Assembly: GCA_011045955.1 (NCBI GenBank)
Contig: DSBV01000035.1
Location: 1 to 60,125 of the forward strand
Length of the DNA stretch: 60,125 nt
Direction: 5' to 3'
Source: Bacteroidales bacterium
GTDB lineage: Bacteria > Bacteroidota > Bacteroidia > Bacteroidales > Tenuifilaceae
Shown here: one piece after another, positions 36,373 to 43,744 of the stretch
Position numbering within the stretch: the stretch's first letter is position 1
Layout: every line of letters begins with the position of its first letter
Translations under genes and position numbers: made by a program
The notes under the pieces: generated by a model
Told to the model about the DNA's origin: nothing
The model's input: the letters and a program-made list of their open reading frames with translations, nothing else
The model's database searches: none

Positions 36373-36702
36373 ATGAGTAAGAAAAGAGCAGCAGTAAGTC
36401 TTAGAAATTTATCTCCTGAGCTTTTAAAGATATTCAAGGAAAGGTACCTTCATGGATATCAGGACTTTGTTTTCAAGGTTGAGAAGCCCAATGGTGATTT
36501 TTTTCATGCTGTAACCCTTGAAACCGAAGAAGCAATTTACCTGGTAAAGGTTCCAGTAAAAATTGACACGAAGATAAAGGACGAGGATGAGGAGAAGGAC
36601 TTTTTTGGGGGTTTAGCCGACGACACCATTGGAACAGAGGGCGATGAATTCCCTGAAGATATTAGCGATGAGGAACCCGCTGAGGAGATGGCCGACGAGT
36701 AA
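36373..36702 (+). CDS. small conserved acidic protein, function unknown
   Basis: This is a protein of 109 residues starting MSKKRAAVSLRNLSPELLK. The first 75 residues look folded (FKERYLHGYQDFVFKVEKPN, then FFHAVTLETEEAIYLVKVPV). The last 35 are almost entirely Asp, Glu and Gly, an acidic, probably disordered tail. It resembles a short Bacteroidota family of unknown role. The frame is open upstream to 36283, but the ATG at 36373 starts the plausible protein. A TATAATTG box at 36345-36352 with TTG 18 bp upstream is a possible promoter. It converges with the duplicated-domain gene, with 14 bp between stops. Confidence 0.75.
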   Translation: MSKKRAAVSLRNLSPELLKIFKERYLHGYQDFVFKVEKPNGDFFHAVTLETEEAIYLVKVPVKIDTKIKDEDEEKDFFGGLADDTIGTEGDEFPEDISDEEPAEEMADE

Positions 36703-36716
36703 TTTTCTCAATTAAG

Positions 36717-37607
36717 CTACACCGGGACGATTTCGAGCTGAGGTCGTCCTTTCTTGTACCCTAAAACCCTGCAGCTAATGCTTTTCCCTATACCATATGT
36801 GGAGGCATCTTCAATTTGTACACCGCATTTCATGCCAAATCTATCATATACTGCTGCAACCTTCCCCTTATCAAGTTCTTGGCTATAATCCTCTTCTATT
36901 GCAGCGATTTCAAATTGATATACCCCACCCACCTTATAGAAAGGATGCTCTGGGTCAACCATCAAAAATCCCTTGGAATCGGTGCCCCTATACCTGGCAA
37001 TAATCGGAATGCCCTCTTTAAAACCGTAGTGCTTATAGTGCTTTACCTTTAGCAAGGCAATGCATTTCGATGTGGCTTTAAGGAGGTAATACTCCTCGCT
37101 CTGGATAACCACTACCTTGCTTAAAGAAAGCAGTATCTCCAGTCCAATACTAAAGGTATCGGGACAAATGTCCCATTTAGCCCTTGCCGATAAAATAGGA
37201 ACACCTTTTTTAATTCCAAGCACTTTCAGGGTTACCTCTGCTTGTCCTGTACCAATAGTCCCTTTTGGGACTAAAACTTCAATCTCATTATCAAAAATAT
37301 CGCATACAGTTAAATTCTGAGCCTCTTCAAACACCGAATGGGTTATCTGCTTTATCCTAAAAGAATACGTACCACCAATCCTATAAACCGGATGCGCAGG
37401 CTCAATAAAAATTTGTCCCGTGCAGTTTATCTTATCTACCCGGCACTTAATGTTTGAGTTCACTGAGATATTGTATTTAACATAAAATTGGCAGGGTAAA
37501 AGCAATTTCTTTCCCGATTCATGGGTAAGAACGAATTGCTTGCCACTACCAGGCAAATCAATTACCTTGGTAACCGTAAAACTGTACCACTCCCCTTCAC
37601 TAAACAT
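36717..37607 (-). CDS. unrecognised protein with tandem two-module duplication
   Basis: This is a protein of 296 residues with no signal peptide or transmembrane helix. It is built as A-B-A-B: the first half ends module A with IEPAHPVYRIGGTYSF and module B with VLGIKKGVPIL, and the second half repeats these as VDPEHPFYKVGGVYQF and VLGYKKGRPQL. Each module is about 70 residues of alternating beta-type hydrophobicity, suggestive of OB-fold or S1-like small barrels that could bind nucleic acid. That fold guess is inference. It appears to stand alone, converging with the acidic-protein gene. Confidence 0.7.
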   Translation of the reverse strand: MFSEGEWYSFTVTKVIDLPGSGKQFVLTHESGKKLLLPCQFYVKYNISVNSNIKCRVDKINCTGQIFIEPAHPVYRIGGTYSFRIKQITHSVFEEAQNLTVCDIFDNEIEVLVPKGTIGTGQAEVTLKVLGIKKGVPILSARAKWDICPDTFSIGLEILLSLSKVVVIQSEEYYLLKATSKCIALLKVKHYKHYGFKEGIPIIARYRGTDSKGFLMVDPEHPFYKVGGVYQFEIAAIEEDYSQELDKGKVAAVYDRFGMKCGVQIEDASTYGIGKSISCRVLGYKKGRPQLEIVPV

Positions 37608-37716
37608 GTAAAACCCTTATTAAAAAGAAAATTAGATTACGCTTATTGATGCAACAGGTAAATCAACAGAAACTAAACATAAAATATGGGCTAAAAATTA
37701 CATCATTGCCATTTAT

Positions 37717-38757
37717 CTATTTAGTTACCAATACGTTTTCACCCTGAAAAACCTCCCCTATCACCATTGAGTATCTTAAACCATGACCATGTAAAAGGCT
37801 CAATGCCTCATCTACTCTTTCCGGGCTAACGCCCATGAGTATTCCACCTGACGTTTGGGCGTCGCACATGAGCATTTTTGCATTGTAGTCAACACCGGAA
37901 TCAACGTGCAAATGGTTCCCAACATACTCAAGGTTGCGGAAGGCGGCTCCAGGAATACAACCCTCATCTACCAGTTTATAGGCCTCAGGCAGCAAAGGGA
38001 TTTTACTGGAGTAAAGATTAATGCCAACGTTGCTTGCTTTTGCCATCTTATATGCATGGCCAATAAGCCCAAATCCGGTAATATCGGTGGCTCCTTTAAC
38101 CCCCAAGGCTTGCATAACCTGTGCGGCGGTGTTGTTAAGCTGTTTCATCCAGAAAAGGGTTTCGTTGTAGGCAGCCTCGGAAACTATACCTAAACGCCTA
38201 GCGGCTACCATCACGCCAGTGCCCAAAGGCTTGGTTAGGATAAGCACATCACGGGGTTGAAGACCAGCATTGGTAATCACTCTATCAGGATGGACTCTAC
38301 CCACTACGGCTAAACCATACTTTGGCGGGTAGTCGTCGATGGTATGGCCGCCTATCACAATTGTATTTGCCATTTGGGCCACATTTGCCCCACCCTCAAG
38401 GATTTGCCTATAGGAAGTTAAAGGAATTTTGCTAGACGGGAACATGGCTACATTTAGTGCAAGGAAAGGTTCGCCTCCCATGGCGTAAACATCGCTTAAT
38501 GAATTGGTTGCGGCAATTTGTCCAAACTCATACGGATCGCTACACACAGGAGGGAAAAAGTCGGTGGTGAGGATTAGTGCTAAATCGTCGTTTACCCGGT
38601 AAACCCCAGCGTCGTCGTGGGTGTCAATATCAACTAAGACATTTGGATCATTCGCCTTGGGCAGGGTAAGCAAAATGGATTCGAGCACCGAAGCTGGGAT
38701 TTTTGCTGAACACCCACCATATTCCACTGTAGTTAACAAGTCAAAATCGGCGTTCAT
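37717..38757 (-). CDS. selD: selenide, water dikinase (selenophosphate synthase)
   Basis: It makes selenophosphate, the reactive selenium donor, from selenide and ATP. It has 346 residues. The catalytic Cys16 and Lys19 are in YGGCSAKIP, so this is the Cys form and not a selenoprotein. ATP/Mg-binding motifs are DTHDDAGVYR, TTDFFPPVCSDPYEFGQIA and GGHTIDDYPPKYG. The start overlaps the DUF3343 stop as ATGA. It is the last gene of a selenium-related operon. No selA, selB or selenouridine synthase gene is in the window, so the use of the selenophosphate is not shown here. Confidence 0.95.
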   Translation of the reverse strand: MNADFDLLTTVEYGGCSAKIPASVLESILLTLPKANDPNVLVDIDTHDDAGVYRVNDDLALILTTDFFPPVCSDPYEFGQIAATNSLSDVYAMGGEPFLALNVAMFPSSKIPLTSYRQILEGGANVAQMANTIVIGGHTIDDYPPKYGLAVVGRVHPDRVITNAGLQPRDVLILTKPLGTGVMVAARRLGIVSEAAYNETLFWMKQLNNTAAQVMQALGVKGATDITGFGLIGHAYKMAKASNVGINLYSSKIPLLPEAYKLVDEGCIPGAAFRNLEYVGNHLHVDSGVDYNAKMLMCDAQTSGGILMGVSPERVDEALSLLHGHGLRYSMVIGEVFQGENVLVTK

Positions 38758-38987
38758 ATATGTACCTTTACCTTGTTAAAAAAAATATTATTTCTTTGTA
38801 ATTCAGCAACTAATATGTTATTGCTTGAACACAAAACCTCAATGCACATACCACACTCAGAGCTGAACTCCTTAGGGACAGGAACAATCTGGTAACTAAT
38901 ACCTAGCGAACTGATAATTCGTTCTGCCTGCATTACCCTATGTATGCTTTGGAAAAGGAGCAAACATTTACCACTATTTTCGTTCAT
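38754..38987 (-). CDS. DUF3343 putative Se/S carrier-like protein
   Basis: This is a protein of 77 residues starting [19 protein letters not shown]. The family is small, with a conserved Cys region (here ECGMCIEV), and is known mainly by its genomic association with selD and yedF. A role in holding or passing selenium or sulfur is proposed but not proven. Upstream in frame is only a TTG (38993), so the ATG at 38987 is used. It overlaps the cysteine-desulfurase-like gene by 14 bp and selD by 4 bp, so the three genes are tightly coupled. Confidence 0.85.
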   Translation of the reverse strand: MNENSGKCLLLFQSIHRVMQAERIISSLGISYQIVPVPKEFSSECGMCIEVLCSSNNILVAELQRNNIFFNKVKVHI

Positions 38988-40101
38988 GGTCAAGTTCTTT
39001 CAAAGCGGTGTAAAGGTAATTCAAATCGCCCGGAGTATGATACTTGGAAAGCGAAATCCTTACAGTTCCCTTTGGGAAAGTCCCTAAGGTTTTATGTGCC
39101 AGTGGCGCACAGTGCAAGCCACTGCGGGTTTCAATGCCAAAACGTTTAAATAGCTGGTTGGCAAGCTCTGAGGGAGTAAAATAGTTTGATATGATAGAGA
39201 ACAAGAAGGCTTGACGGTTAAAACTAGCAGAACGTATGAGCTTAAAGGTTTTAAGTTGCGCAATCAGGTCGAGTAATCCCTTGAATGCTTCGGCATTAAA
39301 ATTGGGCAAAACCTTGGCCGAAAGGGCTCCAAATAGGCCGTAAATTCCTAAAACATTGGGGGTACCTGCCTCAAACCTATCGGGGGTAAAGTGGGGCATT
39401 GAAAAGCTATCGGAACGAGAGCCAGTGCCTCCATGCATTAATGGGGTAATTAGTTCAGGGTTACGAACAAAAAGGCACCCTGTGCCGGTTGGGCCCATCA
39501 AACCCTTATGTCCGGTTAAGGCCAGCATGTCGATATTCCAGCTATCAGCTTCAATGGGGATGTATCCTGCCGATTGGCTGGCATCGACAAGCAAAGGCAC
39601 TGCTCCTATCAGGGTTTTTAATTCATCCAAAGGCTGGATAATACCATTTACATTGCTAACATGGTTAACAATGCATAAATCGTACAATTTCAGATTGAGC
39701 TTCCGAATAGCATCAAGGTCGATGAAGCCATCGGAGTGGTGAGGCAAAATATCATAATCAACCCCAAATGTTTGCTGAAGGTGTAAAGCCTGACGGGTAA
39801 CTGCGTTATGCTCGAGCGGTGAGATAAGTATGCGCTTCTTGGGGTACGAAAATCCTTTAATGGCTAGGTTGAGTGCATGAGTTGAGTTGGAGGTAAAGAA
39901 AATATGGGCGGTATGCTTTGTACCTATTAAGTTAGCAAGCATTAAACGTGCGTTTTCAACAACTCGGGATACAGCTATCACCCTGTCGTAAGCGCTACGA
40001 CCGTAAGTGCCACCACCTTTGAGATAAATATTGATATACTCACTAACTTCAGGTGGTTTAGGATGACTGGTAGCAGAATTATCGAAATAGAAATTCCCCA
40101 T
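38974..40101 (-). CDS. cysteine desulfurase/selenocysteine lyase-like PLP enzyme
   Basis: This is a class V aminotransferase-fold protein of 375 residues. The PLP Lys199 lies in [15 protein letters not shown], the upstream [12 protein letters not shown] and [11 protein letters not shown] contact the cofactor, and the nucleophilic Cys is in [15 protein letters not shown]. It would release sulfur or selenium from cysteine or selenocysteine. Its place between yedF and DUF3343-selD points to selenide supply for SelD. That is an inference, because sequence alone does not separate Cys from Sec substrate. Confidence 0.87.
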   Translation of the reverse strand: MGNFYFDNSATSHPKPPEVSEYINIYLKGGGTYGRSAYDRVIAVSRVVENARLMLANLIGTKHTAHIFFTSNSTHALNLAIKGFSYPKKRILISPLEHNAVTRQALHLQQTFGVDYDILPHHSDGFIDLDAIRKLNLKLYDLCIVNHVSNVNGIIQPLDELKTLIGAVPLLVDASQSAGYIPIEADSWNIDMLALTGHKGLMGPTGTGCLFVRNPELITPLMHGGTGSRSDSFSMPHFTPDRFEAGTPNVLGIYGLFGALSAKVLPNFNAEAFKGLLDLIAQLKTFKLIRSASFNRQAFLFSIISNYFTPSELANQLFKRFGIETRSGLHCAPLAHKTLGTFPKGTVRISLSKYHTPGDLNYLYTALKELDHERK

Positions 40102-40103
40102 TA

Positions 40104-40730
40104 TTACGGTTTAACAACATGTATTCCAGAGCTTAACCGTTCCGCGATGTAGAGCATATTTGAGATAGTTCCTACCTCAATTTCTTCCTTTATTCCAAAA
40201 AAATCGACACAGGTGCCACAAAGAGTGATATTTACCCCTAGATTATTAAGTTTTACCAGGCTTTGAGCCGTATCGGTTCCTTTTTGGGCAAGGGTAACAG
40301 CGCTATTATAGCAAATAATTTCCTGGGGAAGCTTTTCGAGGTTTGGCAGCGAATTCAAAAACCCTTTCATCAGGATTCTCCCCAAATCCTCATTGCCATC
40401 ACCCATAAAACAACTGGTGAGAGCAATAATGTAGCTGCTGCTCTTGCCCGGAAAACTTACCTCGCAGTACTCCTCTGCCTCTTTCTTAGGATTAAATTCT
40501 ATACCCTGTGAGTTAATCGTAATGGTAAATACCCCATTCTGCTCATCGATTCCAAAAGGCACCGCATTATCGGTAAGGAAACGGGAAACATTCTGGCATG
40601 ATGTGGCATTATCAATAATTATCTGAATGGCTTCACCCTTAAGAGTCTCTTTCAGAGCCTTTTTAGTATTGATAAGAGGCTGTGGGCAAAGCTGTCCACG
40701 GCAATCGACAATTTTTGTCAAGGTAGTCAC
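40104..40730 (-). CDS. yedF: selenium-metabolism protein YedF
   Basis: This is a fusion protein of 208 residues. The N-terminal 75 residues form a TusA/SirA-like domain with the CPxP motif ([13 protein letters not shown], Cys15). The C-terminal part (about 95-205) is DsrE-like ([34 protein letters not shown]). This architecture is the YedF family, found with selD and DUF3343. It probably carries reactive sulfur or selenium between enzymes. The start codon is GTG. It sits 6 bp after pyrD and 2 bp before the PLP enzyme. Confidence 0.9.
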   Translation of the reverse strand: MTTLTKIVDCRGQLCPQPLINTKKALKETLKGEAIQIIIDNATSCQNVSRFLTDNAVPFGIDEQNGVFTITINSQGIEFNPKKEAEEYCEVSFPGKSSSYIIALTSCFMGDGNEDLGRILMKGFLNSLPNLEKLPQEIICYNSAVTLAQKGTDTAQSLVKLNNLGVNITLCGTCVDFFGIKEEIEVGTISNMLYIAERLSSGIHVVKP

Positions 40731-40736
40731 ATTTAA

Positions 40737-41786
40737 CTAAACTAACTGTTTATTAATTAATGCTTTATTAATTCGTTTAACAATAGCAGGACCCTCGTAG
40801 ATAAAACCGCTATAAACTTGTAAAAGCGTGGCACCAGCTTCGAGCTTTTCAACAGCATCGGCTGGGGTATGAATTCCACCTACCCCAATTATTGGTTTCG
40901 ATCCTTTGGTGTAAGCATGAATTAGCCTGATAACCTCGGTAGATCGTTTGGCTAAAGGTTTGCCGCTCAGGCCGCCACTCCCTATCGCCTTTATCTTTTC
41001 TTCAGAAATAGACAGGTCACTGCGCAAAGTAGTAGTATTGGTTGCAATATAGCCATCAATACCATGTTTTTCAGCTATTTTTATAGTCTCAAGCAATTGC
41101 TCATCGGTAAGATCAGGAGAAACTTTCAGTAAAACGGGTTTATAGGAGATGTAATTCTTTCGTTCGTTGTTTATAGCCTCTAAAAGATTTGCTAAACTGT
41201 GGTCGTCCTGAAGGTTACGCAGATCCTTAACATTAGGACAACTTACATTAACGACAATATAATCGACAGATGGGTAAAGGGCTCTAAAGGCTATAAGGTA
41301 ATCCTCTACAGCTTTTTCGTTTGGGGTTAATGTGTTTTTCCCAATATTGCCACCAATAATTAAATTTTTAGGTCGTCGCTTCCGGGTCAAGTTCAACTTA
41401 ACATAATCAACGCCTTTATTGTTAAATCCCATTCGGTTGATTAAAGCATTGTCAGCAACTAAGCGGAATAAACGTGGTTTTGAGTTACCGTATTGGGGTT
41501 TAGGAGTTGCTGTCCCCACTTCAATAAATGAAAAGCCGAAAGTTGAAAGCTCCTTGTAGCAATCAGCGTTCTTATCGAATCCTGCTGCAAGTCCAACCGG
41601 GTTAGAAAAATGGTAGCCAAAAACTTCGCGATTTAGCGAAGGGTGCGATACTGTAAAAAGCTTTGAGCAAAGAATACGCGCACCGGGTAAAGCAAAGACA
41701 ATTTTAAGCGTTGCTACTACTGATTTATGAGCATATTCAGGATTAAGCAGGAAAAATATTGGTCTGATTAACTTCTTATAAAGCAT
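40737..41786 (-). CDS. pyrD: quinone-dependent dihydroorotate dehydrogenase (class 2)
   Basis: It oxidises dihydroorotate to orotate at the inner membrane, passing electrons to quinone, in pyrimidine synthesis. It has 349 residues. The N-terminal membrane-association helices (LYKKLIRPIFFLLNPEYAH) mark class 2. FMN and substrate motifs are GLAAGFDKNADCYKEL, EVGTATPKPQYGN, NRMGFNNKG and GVGGIHTPADA. The catalytic-base position reads NVSCPN, with Cys183 where characterised class 2 enzymes have Ser. It lies 26 bp after the HTH gene and 6 bp before yedF, so it probably shares a transcript with the selenium genes. Confidence 0.94.
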   Translation of the reverse strand: MLYKKLIRPIFFLLNPEYAHKSVVATLKIVFALPGARILCSKLFTVSHPSLNREVFGYHFSNPVGLAAGFDKNADCYKELSTFGFSFIEVGTATPKPQYGNSKPRLFRLVADNALINRMGFNNKGVDYVKLNLTRKRRPKNLIIGGNIGKNTLTPNEKAVEDYLIAFRALYPSVDYIVVNVSCPNVKDLRNLQDDHSLANLLEAINNERKNYISYKPVLLKVSPDLTDEQLLETIKIAEKHGIDGYIATNTTTLRSDLSISEEKIKAIGSGGLSGKPLAKRSTEVIRLIHAYTKGSKPIIGVGGIHTPADAVEKLEAGATLLQVYSGFIYEGPAIVKRINKALINKQLV

Positions 41787-41812
41787 TTTTTTTGCAAAAC
41801 TAACAAAAATAG

Positions 41813-42238
41813 TTAATCGGACTTTGAGGGTGAATATATTTCGAATGTATTATCTGAGTAAATAAAAACTATTTGCTTTACAGATTTGGCTGAAACCGAA
41901 ATATTCACATCTGTAAACTTCACGACCCTTTGCGTGTCATCTTTTTTTTCGTTGATTTTTGGGGTAAAAGTATCCTCTTTGGGTTTTACGGTCGATGGTG
42001 AATAGAAAAGCGACTGCTGAACCGCGACCTTGTACATATTACCCTTTCCGGTTAATAACCAATCAACATTCAACCTAGGGAATTTAAAAGCTAGCTTTTG
42101 CATAAAATCGAAACTGGGCTTATTTCTACCCGAAAGGATGTGAGAAATTGCACTGGGTTGCACTTCCAATATTTCGGCTAGCCTAGCTGCAGTTACCTTC
42201 TCCTGCTCCATCAGTTTAAGTAAACGCTCATTAACCAT
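41813..42238 (-). CDS. XRE-family helix-turn-helix regulator
   Basis: This is a protein of 141 residues. The N-terminal DNA-binding domain (about 5-65) has the HTH core ARLAEILEVQPSAISHILSGR. The C-terminal 70 residues are Lys/Asp/Ser-rich with low complexity and show no peptidase or ligand domain. It lies at the head of the pyrD-selenium gene run. Its own -7 box (42283-42276) overlaps a CACAAATGTAAT site that resembles the arms of the palindrome at 42309-42349, so autoregulation is likely but inferred. Confidence 0.85.
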   Translation of the reverse strand: MVNERLLKLMEQEKVTAARLAEILEVQPSAISHILSGRNKPSFDFMQKLAFKFPRLNVDWLLTGKGNMYKVAVQQSLFYSPSTVKPKEDTFTPKINEKKDDTQRVVKFTDVNISVSAKSVKQIVFIYSDNTFEIYSPSKSD

Positions 42239-42275
42239 GGGTGTTGGGCTTTAATGGCAAAACTCATACTATTCA

Positions 42276-42283
42276 CAAATGTA
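42276..42283 (-). promoter_or_regulatory. -7 box of the HTH gene, overlapping a putative operator
   Basis: TACATTTG on the minus strand matches TAnnTTTG and lies 37 bp before the ATG. The same bases form part of TTCACAAATGTAATT (42273-42287), one of five similar sites around this gene. Confidence 0.5.
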
Positions 42284-42308
42284 ATTAATAAAAACCACTT
42301 ATTAAAAT

Positions 42309-42349
42309 ACACATGTAAATTTTTATACCAAATAAAAATTTACATGTGT
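42309..42349. promoter_or_regulatory. 18-bp perfect palindrome upstream of the HTH gene
   Basis: ACACATGTAAATTTTTAT (42309-42326) and its exact reverse complement (42332-42349) flank a 5-nt loop. Each arm contains ACATGTAAAT or ATTTACATGT. It starts 26 bp upstream of the HTH gene's -7 box, a position suited to an operator. As RNA it would be a long hairpin, but no T-run follows. Confidence 0.65.
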
Positions 42350-42445
42350 AATTACGGCTTTGTCCGGAAATTATCTTTTGGGTTTAGCAACCCTTATGCG
42401 CGAAACAGATCAATGAGAAGAAGTACGCCTATTTAACTAAAATTG

Positions 42446-42845
42446 GTGCTCGGGGTAACCGTCCCCGTATTCTCGATGACAATTTAAGTAAACCTCCTGA
42501 TGGGCTAAACACCCAGGCAGTCATACTATGAAACACCCAAGTAAGGTAGCTTGCACAACCGAGCTTGCAAGTTCACCGAAGGTAAACAAAAATGAACAAG
42601 CAATGGGGGTAACATCCGCTCGGTAAAGGTTGTTAAAAGCAAGACGGTAGAGTGTTAGTAGTTAAATATATAAATGATTTGTACGGATGATATACCACCA
42701 CATTTAATAGGATAATCCACCCCTAAAAACCTTAATGCCAAGCCCGCTAGAAGAACAACGTTTGTTCTGGGATGCCCTTTAGCCACGGAGTAATGGGTAT
42801 CGCCGGTGGGGAATGAGTTTGCATTATGCACCTGCCTCCCTAAAA
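42446..42845 (+). mobile_element. putative 5' fragment of a group II intron (structured RNA relic)
   Basis: This is a 400-nt stretch with no ORF, much more GC-rich than the AT-rich DNA around it. It starts GTGCT, close to the intron 5' consensus GUGYG, and has many short pairings: CGGGG/CCCCG (42451-42467), GAACAA/TTGTTC near 42753-42768, CCACC with GGTGG. Phrases such as GAACAAGCAATGGGGGTAAC and AAGCAAGACGGTAGAG resemble domain I of bacterial group II introns as I remember them. No domain V or reverse transcriptase follows before 43318, so it would be truncated and immobile. Another structured RNA is possible. I have not been able to run a covariance model. Confidence 0.5.
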
Positions 42846-43318
42846 CTTACATATTTAAAAATAAAAATTACTCACATTAAAATAATTAACGATATTATTA
42901 AAAATGTCTGCTTGAAATAATTATTATATATAACTGGTAATTAATTATATATAATTACATTTAACTAAATTTTGTTGTAAAACAAACATTAGTTCTTATA
43001 ATACTTATACAAATAAATTATATAATATTTGCAATAATCTGATATATAGTTATATAACATATGTGTTAACATTAATTTGATATATCAAGCATGTTTGTTG
43101 GTAGTGTTTTACCAAATGGTCCTGAAGCTTGCTTTGAGATTTACATCTGTAAACTTATTTGGGTTGCTTTAGTTATTTATAGGATTTGTACGCAAGTTGG
43201 GTATTTAATGATGTGGGATAAGAAAGTAACCTATAAAGGAGCTGTATATATGTATTTTATTCAATGAAAAATTCGAGGATAGAACTTAACATAATTAAAA
43301 GTAAATTAAACTAAAAAA
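42846..43318. other. AT-rich intergenic island
   Basis: This stretch is very AT-rich, with many TATATA-type words and no confident gene. It contains the palindrome at 43077-43088, the possible small ORF, and TTTACATCTGTAAA (43140-43153), an inverted repeat like the sites near the HTH gene. The T7 run at the end (43312-43318 on the minus strand) terminates rnpB. Confidence 0.5.
43091..43267 (+). CDS. possible 58-codon ORF in the AT-rich island
   Basis: The frame starts MFVGSVLPNGPEACFEIY, continues with a hydrophobic stretch (KLIWVALVIYRICTQVGYL) and ends GAVYMYFIQ. It begins 2 bp after the perfect palindrome TTGATATATCAA (43077-43088). Local GC is higher than in the flanks. No family is recognised and it could be chance or a remnant. 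It would encode a one-helix membrane peptide. Confidence 0.25.
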   Translation: MFVGSVLPNGPEACFEIYICKLIWVALVIYRICTQVGYLMMWDKKVTYKGAVYMYFIQ

Positions 43319-43707
43319 AGGCAAGCAGATAATCTGTAAGCCGGGTTCTGTACGTTGTTAAACGCTCCTATCATTTATCTGGGATTGTGGTCACCCACAA
43401 CCTCAAGCGACCTACCCCCTCCGACACCCGGCAAGCGGGAACAGGACGGGCAGCCCTGTTTCGTGAGAAATCGGAGTATACATGGCCTTGCAGCCCATAA
43501 GGTGCACGGCATTCCATATCGCTATGGAACCCGGTGAGCTCTTACCTCACCTTTTCACCCTTACCATGCCATAGGCATGGCGGTTATTTTCTGTTGCACT
43601 ACTATGCCCTCGCGAACATCTTCCGGTTAGGAAGTATGGTGCCCTACGCTGCCCGGACTTTCCTCACCGGTATTGCACGGCGCGATAGGACGGTTATCTG
43701 CTTGCCT
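43319..43707 (-). ncRNA. rnpB: RNase P RNA (class A)
   Basis: This is the catalytic RNA that matures tRNA 5' ends. The ends pair (GGCAAGCAGATAA near 43707, ATTATCTGCTTGCC near 43319). Conserved segments are GAGGAAAGTCCGGGC (5' P3-P4 side), the universal ACAGAA words, GGGTGAAAAGGTGAGGTAAGAGC, and the 3' part with the P4 strand ACAGAACCCGGCTTA. About 390 nt fits the bacterial A type. It ends at a T7 run. It lies 37 bp after the DUF2027-Smr gene in the same direction; no separate promoter is obvious. Confidence 0.95.
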
Positions 43708-43744
43708 TTTTAATTGCTTCAAAAAACTCTTTTTTCCTTTTATA

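Noticed and set aside
42254-42436. 60-codon open frame upstream of the intron-like stretch
   Set aside because: It runs across the 18-bp palindrome and the HTH promoter and has low-complexity composition.
42446-42845. tmRNA (ssrA) for the structured stretch
   Set aside because: No tRNA-like ends (GGGGnTGA ... TTCGACTCCC), no tag peptide frame and no CCA end could be found.
43355-43537. Open frame of 60 codons on the plus strand
   Set aside because: It lies wholly inside rnpB, opposite strand.
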